Of a stretch of 9,404 bases of DNA, positions 1 through 6,085 are shown in pieces; position 1 is the stretch's first letter, and each line of letters begins with the position of its first letter. The notes beneath the pieces were generated by a model. That model had not been told where the DNA came from. It was given only the letters and a program-made list of their open reading frames with translations, and ran no database searches. The stretch covers positions 1-9,404 of the forward strand of contig DAOVTF010000051.1 in assembly GCA_030633225.1 (NCBI GenBank), read 5' to 3'. A program made the translations under genes and the position numbers. The stretch is from Flavobacteriaceae bacterium. Lineage in GTDB: Bacteria; Bacteroidota; Bacteroidia; Flavobacteriales; Flavobacteriaceae.

Positions 1-691
1 AGCCTTCGTTTATTCCTTTTTTTAACACGATATTTATAATTTCACCACCTCCATCTGCATCATATTTAGCCGATCGAGTTAAGATTTCAATATCTTTAAT
101 AGAACTGGAAGGAATCAAACTAAGTATATCTGCATTACTGTTTTTTCCGCCATAGGGTTTGCCATTTACCAAAACTTTAGCAGTATTGCCTCTTATAATA
201 ATTGTGCCTTCGTCGTTTACCCTAACACTAGGTGTATTTTCAAGAACAGTTATAGCATTGCCGCCTACATTGGCAATGTCTTTCGAGGTTTTATAGATCT
301 TTTTTGAGAATTTATAATCCATTAACTTGTTCTTGGCAACAACTTCTACTTCATCTAATTCTTCAACATTTTGTTTCAATTCAATGTTTCCAAGTTCTAG
401 ATCTTGATTTACAGATAAGGATTTGATGATAAACGGACTAAATGATAAAGATTCAACTACACAGTTGTATTTTCCTTTAGGAACTGAAAGTTCAAATTCA
501 CCTTGTTTATTAGTGATGTCACCAATAATTTCATATGTAGAAACGTCTTGTAAAGTTATGGTAATAAATTGTAGCGCAGTATGGGTATCTGCATCAAATA
601 CATTACCTGAAATTAGAAATCTATCATTAGCTTCTTGACTTAAGATACTTAGGGGAAGCAAGCTAATTAATAAAAAATAAAGAAATTTCAT
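1..691 (-). CDS. TonB-dependent outer-membrane receptor, N-terminal part (cut by window edge)
   Basis: This gene runs off the left edge; 230 codons are visible from the ATG at 691. The N-terminus (MKFLYFLLISLLPLSILSQ) is a typical Sec signal peptide, cleaved near residue 19. Residues about 25-105 form a carboxypeptidase-regulatory-like beta-sandwich (ISGNVFDADT, then the GEFELSVPKGKY core), the usual N-terminal domain of Bacteroidota TonB-dependent receptors. Residues about 113-228 match the plug domain: ELDEVEVVAK, then VLENTPSVRVNDEG, IIIRGN, VLVNGKPYGG, and SSIKDIEILTRSAKYDADG ending in INIVLKKG. The plug wording best fits the 'outer membrane beta-barrel family' branch of these receptors rather than SusC; the barrel itself lies outside the window. 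The family imports large substrates across the outer membrane using TonB energy. The substrate cannot be told from this part, and no SusD partner is visible. It lies downstream of the ArsC-like gene on the same strand, with a stem-loop between them. Confidence 0.9.
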   Translation of the reverse strand, partial: MKFLYFLLISLLPLSILSQEANDRFLISGNVFDADTHTALQFITITLQDVSTYEIIGDITNKQGEFELSVPKGKYNCVVESLSFSPFIIKSLSVNQDLELGNIELKQNVEELDEVEVVAKNKLMDYKFSKKIYKTSKDIANVGGNAITVLENTPSVRVNDEGTIIIRGNTAKVLVNGKPYGGKNSNADILSLIPSSSIKDIEILTRSAKYDADGGGEIINIVLKKGINEG

Positions 692-742
692 TTCGCATAA
701 ATATAATCCGATAAAAATAGAGAATTGAATAATGATACAAAA

Positions 743-784
743 TAGTGGTTTTAGGGTATTTTTAGTGAGTACCAAAAACCACTA
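743..784 (-). terminator. Stem-loop, probable terminator of the ArsC-like gene
   Basis: The arms TAGTGGTTTTAGGGTA (743-758) and TACCAAAAACCACTA (770-784) are inverted repeats with one bulge and one mismatch, around an 11-base loop. On the minus strand the hairpin begins nine bases after the ArsC-like stop and is followed by a short TTTT run. The run is brief, so termination may be partial. The structure also sits 52 bases before the receptor start, so a role in the receptor leader is possible. Confidence 0.55.
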
Positions 785-792
785 GATTTCAC

Positions 793-1131
793 TTAAATTA
801 TAGATATTATTTTTTCTGGTGGTCGTCCAATAATAGCTTTATCATTATGCACAACAATTGGCCGTTCAATTAGTTTTGGATTGTTTGCCATTGCTTTAAT
901 AACTTCCTCGTTACTAAGTTCTTTGCCTTTAAAATTTTCTTTCCAAATGGCTTCATTCTTTCTTACTAAATCTATAGGATCAATGTTTAATTTAGCAACT
1001 AATTCTTTGATATCTTTTTCTGTTAAAGGCGTTTTTAAATATTCAACAATCTCAAAATCTACTTTAGATTCTTGTAAAATGGCTAGACCTTGACGGCTTT
1101 TGCTACATCTTGGGTTATGGTAAATTTTCAT
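793..1131 (-). CDS. arsC: ArsC/Spx-family reductase (arsenate reductase, glutaredoxin-type, short form)
   Basis: This 112-residue protein of the ArsC family has a thioredoxin fold. Family members such as E. coli ArsC reduce arsenate to arsenite with glutathione/glutaredoxin, using one catalytic cysteine. Here Cys9 lies in HNPRCSKSR, the position of the ArsC catalytic cysteine. Arg57 (LVRKNE), Arg90 (IERPIV) and Arg103 (IGRPPE) fall where the three oxyanion-binding arginines of E. coli ArsC (60, 94, 107) are expected. The length is that of the short Bacteroidota form, lacking the C-terminal tail of the roughly 140-residue enterobacterial enzyme. There is no arsR, arsB or other arsenic gene nearby. 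A general thiol-redox role, as for the related YffB/Spx proteins, is therefore as likely as arsenic detoxification. The ATG at 1131 is the natural start because the CxxS-type loop must begin within the first ten residues. It is divergent from tatD. Confidence 0.85.
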   Translation of the reverse strand: MKIYHNPRCSKSRQGLAILQESKVDFEIVEYLKTPLTEKDIKELVAKLNIDPIDLVRKNEAIWKENFKGKELSNEEVIKAMANNPKLIERPIVVHNDKAIIGRPPEKIISII

Positions 1132-1157
1132 GGTTTGGGGTTTTATTTTAAGGATGG

Positions 1158-1165
1158 TAAATATA
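1158..1165 (-). promoter_or_regulatory. Weak candidate -7 box for the ArsC-like gene
   Basis: The minus strand reads TATATTTA, seven of eight matches to the Bacteroidota -7 consensus TAnnTTTG, 26 bases before the ATG at 1131. No TTG at the expected -33 spacing is visible, so this is a weak call. Confidence 0.3.
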
Positions 1166-1285
1166 GAATAATTATGATTTTTATCTAGTCTATAAAATTT
1201 AATTTTTCAAAAAAATTGATAACGGTTATTCTAATGGGAGGCTTTATTTTTAAATAAATAATATTATTAATTATAATGTCAATAG

Positions 1286-1293
1286 TATATTTG
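1286..1293 (+). promoter_or_regulatory. tatD promoter -7 box, implying a leaderless or near-leaderless mRNA
   Basis: TATATTTG is a perfect match to TAnnTTTG. Its last base is only four bases before the tatD ATG at 1298, so the expected transcription start falls on or next to the start codon. No TTG is found 17-23 bases upstream, so the -33 element is missing or poor. Confidence 0.5.
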
Positions 1294-1297
1294 CAAT

Positions 1298-2065
1298 ATG
1301 ATTTTAACCGATACGCACACACATTTATATTCTGAGCAATTTGATAATGATAGAGATGAAGTAATTCAAAGAGCAATAGATAATAATATTAAGAGATTTT
1401 TTATCCCGGCTATTGATTCAACTTATTATCAGGCAATGTTCGAATTAGAAAAACAATATCCAGAAAGTGTATTTTTAATGGCTGGTTTGCACCCAACACA
1501 TGTAAAAGAAAATTATAAAGAAGAATTAGCTATAGTAAAGAAATTGTTGACGGAACGAAAATTTTATGCGATTGGAGAAATTGGTATAGATCTGTACTGG
1601 GATAAAAGCTTTTTACAACAACAGCAAGATGCTTTTAAAGAGCAAATAAGCTGGGCGAAGGAGAATAATTTGCCAATTGTAATTCATTGTCGTGATGCGT
1701 TTGATGAAATATTTGAAATATTAAAAGAAGTAAAAGATGATAAATTATACGGAATTTTTCACTGTTTTACAGGAAATATTAGCCAAGCTAAACAAGCAAT
1801 TTCCTACGGTATGAAGTTGGGAATTGGAGGAGTTGTTACCTTTAAAAATGGTAAAATTGATCAGTTTTTAAATGAAATACCTTTAAAACATATAGTTTTG
1901 GAAACAGACTCACCTTACCTCGCACCAACTCCGTTTCGAGGAAAAAGAAATGAAAGTAGTTATCTTGTGAATATTGTTGAAAAACTTTCAATTATTTATA
2001 ATTTATCGACAAAAGAGATTGCGAAGATCACAACAAAAAATTCAAAAGATATATTTAGTATTTAA
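1298..2065 (+). CDS. tatD: TatD-family metal-dependent hydrolase (DNase)
   Basis: This is a 255-residue cytoplasmic TIM-barrel hydrolase of the TatD family, full length for the family (about 255-265). The metal ligands are all visible: His7 and His9 in TDTHTHLY, Glu94 in AIGEIGID, His130 in IVIHCRD, His155 in IFHCFTG and Asp204 in VLETDSPYLAP. TatD family enzymes are Mg-dependent DNases; E. coli TatD shows 3'-5' exonuclease activity and a link to repair of oxidative DNA damage. Some YcfH/YjjV-type members may also have D-aminoacyl-tRNA deacylase-like activity. The ATG at 1298 is supported because the metal-binding HxH must be at the extreme N-terminus. The TAA is followed after four bases by the ogt start, so the two genes are very probably co-transcribed and perhaps translationally coupled. 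There is no Shine-Dalgarno, as usual in Bacteroidota. Confidence 0.93.
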   Translation: MILTDTHTHLYSEQFDNDRDEVIQRAIDNNIKRFFIPAIDSTYYQAMFELEKQYPESVFLMAGLHPTHVKENYKEELAIVKKLLTERKFYAIGEIGIDLYWDKSFLQQQQDAFKEQISWAKENNLPIVIHCRDAFDEIFEILKEVKDDKLYGIFHCFTGNISQAKQAISYGMKLGIGGVVTFKNGKIDQFLNEIPLKHIVLETDSPYLAPTPFRGKRNESSYLVNIVEKLSIIYNLSTKEIAKITTKNSKDIFSI

Positions 2066-2069
2066 TTAT

Positions 2070-2558
2070 ATGGATAAAGATAATTTTGACATAGCATTTT
2101 ATAAAACACCTATAGGAACTGCTAAAATAGTTGGTGATAAAAACGGAATTATTTCGGTATCTGTTTTAGATTATGAAATTACACCCTCTAAAACAACTCC
2201 AAGTTCTTTAAAAGATTGCGTTCTACAGTTAGAGGAGTATTTTAATAATAAAAGAACTGAATTCAATTTAAAATTAAACCCAAATGGAACAGAGTTTCAA
2301 AAGAAAGTTTGGCAAGAATTACAAAACATTCCATTTGCAAAAACCATAAGCTATTTGCAGCAATCTAAAAATATGGAAGATATAAAAGCGATTAGAGCAA
2401 TTGCTTCTGCAAATGGTAAAAATCCAATTTGGATTATTATTCCATGTCATCGAGTAATTGGCAGTAACGGTTCTTTAACCGGATATGCCGGAGGGATTTG
2501 GAGAAAAAAATGGTTATTAGAACATGAGAATGGCACCAAGCAAATGTCTTTATTTTAG
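2070..2558 (+). CDS. ogt: Methylated-DNA--[protein]-cysteine S-methyltransferase
   Basis: This 162-residue suicide repair protein transfers the alkyl group from O6-methylguanine (and O4-methylthymine) in DNA to its own cysteine. The active-site motif IPCHRVIG places the acceptor at Cys126. The C-terminal helix-turn-helix half is complete: GTEFQKKVWQEL (73-84), the Tyr of TISYLQ (residue 95), the arginine finger Arg109 in AIRAIASANGKNP, and LTGYAGGIWRKKWLLEHE (137-153). The N-terminal ribonuclease-H-like half is short and has no Ada Cys-box, so this is the stand-alone Ogt/MGMT form. The frame is open upstream to 1974, but that extension overlaps the end of tatD and reads as out-of-frame basic junk. 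The ATG at 2070, four bases after the tatD stop, gives the normal family length. The last five residues are QMSLF, which resembles the sliding-clamp-binding pentapeptide. The stop is TAG at 2556. Confidence 0.93.
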   Translation: MDKDNFDIAFYKTPIGTAKIVGDKNGIISVSVLDYEITPSKTTPSSLKDCVLQLEEYFNNKRTEFNLKLNPNGTEFQKKVWQELQNIPFAKTISYLQQSKNMEDIKAIRAIASANGKNPIWIIIPCHRVIGSNGSLTGYAGGIWRKKWLLEHENGTKQMSLF

Positions 2559-2586
2559 TGGATAGTAAATCTTCCATTTTTTCTTC

Positions 2587-2594
2587 TATTTTTG
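2587..2594 (+). promoter_or_regulatory. Candidate -7 box for the large outer-membrane protein gene
   Basis: TATTTTTG matches TAnnTTTG perfectly and lies 29 bases after the ogt stop and 18 bases before the TTG at 2613. It overlaps the alternative TTG at 2592, so that upstream codon would not be in a transcript made from this promoter. No TTG is seen at the -33 spacing, and read-through from tatD-ogt is also possible. T-rich sequence makes chance matches likely. Confidence 0.4.
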
Positions 2595-2612
2595 TTTTAT
2601 CTTAATATTGTT

Positions 2613-5600
2613 TTGATTAAAAAAGTTTTAGTTATATCATGCATTTTATTTGGTTTGGTTGCAATTGGGCAAAACAAGCCTAGAAATATAAAAACTAAAG
2701 TTTTTACCGTCCATTCAGATACAATCCAAATAGATTCAGTTAGCATCAATCCTAATTATTTTAAAATTTATAGTACTGATAATCAAGAATTAGATTCAAT
2801 TTCTTATCATGTAGATTTTGCTGCTTCCAAACTTATTCTGCATAGTGAATTTTCTAATTCAATGGATACGGTAAAAATAGAATATCAAGCTTTACCTAAT
2901 TTTTTAACTAAAAACTATAGCGCATTTGATCAAGATCTTATTGTTCCTCAAATAACCGATGAATCTAAATTATATAGTTACCAGGCTAAAAATAAAAATA
3001 GTTTTTCTAAACCTTTTGATGGTTTATATACAAGTGGTAGTTTATCTAGAGGAGTAACGGTTGGAAACAATCAAGATGCTGTTGTTAACTCAAATTTTAA
3101 TCTGCAAATAGAAGGTCAGCTATCTTCAAAAGTTGGTATTAGAGCTTCGATAACGGACAATGAAATACCCTTACAAGAAGGAGGGTATACCCAAAGGTTA
3201 GATGAATTTGATAAAGTTTATTTGGAGTTATTTAGTAAAAACTGGAAACTTACTGCTGGTGATATTGATCTGATGAATACCAATAGTTATTTTATGCAAT
3301 TTTATAAGAAAATATCGGGTGTATCTTTAAATGCTAATTTGAATCATGCAAATGGTAAAACCAATATTTTTGCATCAGGAGCACTTGTTAAAGGTAGATT
3401 TCATAGTTATAACTTCAATGGTATTGATGGGAATCAAGGTCCGTATAAAATTCTTGGACCAAATAATGAACAATTTATTTTAATGATTTCTGGTAGTGAA
3501 AGAGTTTACGCCAATGGTGTTTTATTAAAAAGGGGTGAGAGTTTTGATTATATTGTTGATTATAATACTTCAGAAATTACTTTTACAACTATTTATTCAG
3601 TTACCTCAAATTTAAGATTCACGATTGAATATCAAATTGCTGACAGAAATTATAATCGCTTTTTAACTTTTGACGGAGCTGAATTTAATTCAGATAAACT
3701 AAAAGTAGGGGTAAAGTATTACAATGAAACCGATTCAAAAAATAAAACTGTTCATCAAGATCTTACAGATGAACAAAAGCAAATTTTAGCCGATGCTGGA
3801 GATGATGATAAAAAAATGGTAGCACCTTCTGCCGTACCAGCAGTTTATGCCGAAAACAAAATTTTATATAAAAAAGTAGTAGAAAATAATCAAGAAATAT
3901 TTGTTCATTCTAATGATCCTAATGATGAATTATTTCAGGTAAGTTTTAGTTATGTAGGCGATAATAAAGGAGATTATTTTATTCAAACAACCTTAGCAAC
4001 AGGTAGAGTTTATGAATTTATTACTGAAATTAATGGTTTAAAACAAGGGTCTTATTTACCTGTAATTCAATTAGTAGCTCCAGAAAAATTACAAATGATA
4101 ACCATTGATGCTAGTTACAACCCCAGTGATAAAACCAAATTTAAATCAGAATTCGCTTTTAGTGATAAGAATCAGAATTTATTTTCAAATATTGACAATG
4201 ATAATAATAAAGGATTTGCCTCAAAAGTTAATTGGGAGCAAACCATTATAGATAGAAAATGGCAGTTAAGTAGTATTATAGATTATGAATTTATCGATAA
4301 AAATTTTAGTACAATAGAAAGATTTAGAAGTGTTGAATTTTCAAGAGATTGGAATATTAATCAACAATTAACCCAAACTCAACAAGAGCAACAATATATT
4401 TTGGGTGGTTTATCTTTTGTTAGAGATAGTATTGGCTCAATAAACTATACTTATGAAAACTTACGTTTAGGAGAAAATTATAAAGGAAACAGACAGGGTA
4501 TATTAGCTAATATTAATTATAAAAATACTAAAGTAATTGTAGATGGAAGTATTTTGAGTAATAAAGATAACTTTGAAGAAAATGCATTTTATAGATGGTA
4601 TAGTTATGCTGTTCATAATTTTTCTAAAAGCTGGATTGGTGGAAAATATAATTATGAAAATAATCAGAGAAAAAATAAATTAAATCATAATTTAAATCGA
4701 ATAAGCCATAAGTTTTCTGAAATTGAAGGATTTTTTGGAGTAGGGGATTCTACAAAAATATTTGCTGAGGTAGGCTATAATTACCGAACTACAGATAGTG
4801 TACAAACATCTGTATTAGAAAATGTTAGTAAAGCCAATACCTTTTTCTTAAAATCCAAGTTAATTCAAAATAAAAATGCAGATCTAGCTCTTTTTGTTAA
4901 TTATCGTAAAGTAAAAAATGTAAATTTAGATGATGAGGAAGCTATAAATTCAAGGATAACTTACAGACAAAATTTATTTAAAAATTCAATTAGTTTGCTA
5001 ACACTTTATGAAACTCAAGCAGGTAATTTACCACAACAAGAGTTTACATATATTGAAGTTGAACCAGGAAAAGGATTTTATGAATGGATAGATTTTAATG
5101 AAAATGAAATTCAAGAATTAGATGAATTTGTTATTGCTAAATTCCAAGATCAAGCAAAATATGTAAGAATTTTACTGCCTCAGTTAAATTTTATTAAAAC
5201 CAATCAGAATAAATTTTCACAATCGATCAATATAAATGCCTTGCAATGGCAAAATAAAGGCGGGTTTAAAAAGATAGTTTCTCATTTTAGCGATGTGGCT
5301 TATTTTTTAATTGATTCAAAAACAGAAAGGGGAGATTCAAAATTAAATATAAATCCTTTTAATAATAACGAAGATGATCTGTTGGCATTGAATCTAAATA
5401 TTAAAAATAGTTTATTTTTTAATAGGGGTCAGCAATACTTTAGTATGGTTTATACCTATATAAATTCACGTAAAAAGACTGTTTTTACTTTTGGTGATCA
5501 AGATGTTAAATTCAATACGCATCAGTTTCAGATGATACATAAAATTGATAAATTTTGGCTGCTTGATTTTATTTCTGGAATCAATGAAAATACGAGTAAA

Positions 5601-6032
5601 TCATTTAGTTATGATAACAGAAATTATCAAATTAATAGTTTTAATGCTTTCCCTAAGTTGTCCTATTTACATAGTAAAAATTCAAGATTAGAGGCCTTTT
5701 ATAAATACAAGAACAAAGAAAATAAAATGGCAGCATATGAGAGTTTACAAATGCATGTTTTTGGGGCAAATTTCCAATATTCTAATAAACGAAAATTCTC
5801 AATTAATGCAAACTTGAATTTGTATTTTTATGAGTTTGAAGGGAATACTAATTCCCCTGCAGCATTTCAAATGTTAGAAGGCTTGCAGCCAGGAACAAAT
5901 TTTACTTGGTTATTAAATCTACAAAAGCGATTAACTTCTTATTTGGATCTAAATTTGAATTATTTTGGGAGAAAATCAGAAACATCAAAAACCATTCATA
6001 CCGGCAATATTCAGTTGAGGGCCAGTTTTTAA
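2613..6032 (+). CDS. Large exported protein, predicted outer-membrane beta-barrel, function unknown
   Basis: This 1139-residue protein belongs to a type I associate with Flavobacteriia, but I cannot name its function. No ATG is in frame near the start. TTG at 2613 gives MIKKVLVISCILFGLVAIGQ, a textbook signal peptide; TTG at 2592 would add seven residues (MFYLNIV) and weaken the n-region. Residues about 45-92 form a small beta domain (YHVDF at 65-69, IEYQ at 89-92) that recurs at about 292-341 (YIVDY at 313-317, IEYQ at 338-341). Residue 142 begins GSLSRGVTVGNNQDAVVNSN, followed by alternating amphipathic strands. A polar insert with DAGDDDKK lies near 390-400. From about 480 to the end the sequence is mostly aromatic-rich alternating strands. 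An EF-hand-like run, DFNENEIQELDEF, starts at 827. The chain ends in ...IQLRASF, with the terminal phenylalanine expected of a BamA-inserted barrel. It follows ogt by 54 bases and converges on glyS. Confidence 0.85.
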   Translation: MIKKVLVISCILFGLVAIGQNKPRNIKTKVFTVHSDTIQIDSVSINPNYFKIYSTDNQELDSISYHVDFAASKLILHSEFSNSMDTVKIEYQALPNFLTKNYSAFDQDLIVPQITDESKLYSYQAKNKNSFSKPFDGLYTSGSLSRGVTVGNNQDAVVNSNFNLQIEGQLSSKVGIRASITDNEIPLQEGGYTQRLDEFDKVYLELFSKNWKLTAGDIDLMNTNSYFMQFYKKISGVSLNANLNHANGKTNIFASGALVKGRFHSYNFNGIDGNQGPYKILGPNNEQFILMISGSERVYANGVLLKRGESFDYIVDYNTSEITFTTIYSVTSNLRFTIEYQIADRNYNRFLTFDGAEFNSDKLKVGVKYYNETDSKNKTVHQDLTDEQKQILADAGDDDKKMVAPSAVPAVYAENKILYKKVVENNQEIFVHSNDPNDELFQVSFSYVGDNKGDYFIQTTLATGRVYEFITEINGLKQGSYLPVIQLVAPEKLQMITIDASYNPSDKTKFKSEFAFSDKNQNLFSNIDNDNNKGFASKVNWEQTIIDRKWQLSSIIDYEFIDKNFSTIERFRSVEFSRDWNINQQLTQTQQEQQYILGGLSFVRDSIGSINYTYENLRLGENYKGNRQGILANINYKNTKVIVDGSILSNKDNFEENAFYRWYSYAVHNFSKSWIGGKYNYENNQRKNKLNHNLNRISHKFSEIEGFFGVGDSTKIFAEVGYNYRTTDSVQTSVLENVSKANTFFLKSKLIQNKNADLALFVNYRKVKNVNLDDEEAINSRITYRQNLFKNSISLLTLYETQAGNLPQQEFTYIEVEPGKGFYEWIDFNENEIQELDEFVIAKFQDQAKYVRILLPQLNFIKTNQNKFSQSININALQWQNKGGFKKIVSHFSDVAYFLIDSKTERGDSKLNINPFNNNEDDLLALNLNIKNSLFFNRGQQYFSMVYTYINSRKKTVFTFGDQDVKFNTHQFQMIHKIDKFWLLDFISGINENTSKSFSYDNRNYQINSFNAFPKLSYLHSKNSRLEAFYKYKNKENKMAAYESLQMHVFGANFQYSNKRKFSINANLNLYFYEFEGNTNSPAAFQMLEGLQPGTNFTWLLNLQKRLTSYLDLNLNYFGRKSETSKTIHTGNIQLRASF

Positions 6033-6047
6033 TTTTTGATATTTTTT

Positions 6048-6075
6048 AATCACAGGGTGACCTCACCCCATGATT
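6048..6075. terminator. Imperfect hairpin between convergent genes, possible bidirectional terminator
   Basis: The two 13-base arms 6048-6060 and 6063-6075 pair as AATCA and GGGTGA with TCACCC and TGATT, separated by a two-by-two internal mismatch. The hairpin lies between the stop of the large outer-membrane protein gene (6032) and the glyS stop (6086), where terminators for both genes would be expected. Neither side has a proper U-tract immediately after the stem, so intrinsic termination is only plausible. Confidence 0.45.
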
Positions 6076-6085
6076 GAGAATTACT

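Larger units (their letters stand above)
1132..1297. other. Divergent intergenic region between the ArsC-like gene and tatD
   Basis: These 166 bases are very A+T-rich and contain no convincing coding sequence. They must hold both start regions. A good -7 box for tatD is at 1286-1293 and a weaker one for the ArsC-like gene at 1158-1165. A 12-base perfect palindrome, AATAATATTATT, lies at 1257-1268, but it is low complexity. Confidence 0.6.

Noticed and set aside
423..638. Open frame on the plus strand inside the TonB receptor gene
   Set aside because: It is antisense to a clear signal-peptide/receptor coding region and shows no protein-like features.
881..1093. Open frame on the plus strand inside the ArsC-like gene
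   Set aside because: Antisense shadow of a gene with conserved catalytic residues.
1257..1268. 12-base perfect palindrome AATAATATTATT as an operator
   Set aside because: It consists only of A and T in a region where such palindromes arise often; nothing else supports a binding site.
1185..1376. Open frame of 63 codons on the minus strand
   Set aside because: It overlaps the start of tatD on the opposite strand and encodes low-complexity A+T-driven sequence (Ile/Asn/Tyr) with no domain.
1974..2069. N-terminal extension of ogt from an ATG at 1974
   Set aside because: It overlaps the tatD coding end, reads as an unlikely basic peptide and is not needed for the Ogt fold; the ATG at 2070 gives the normal length.
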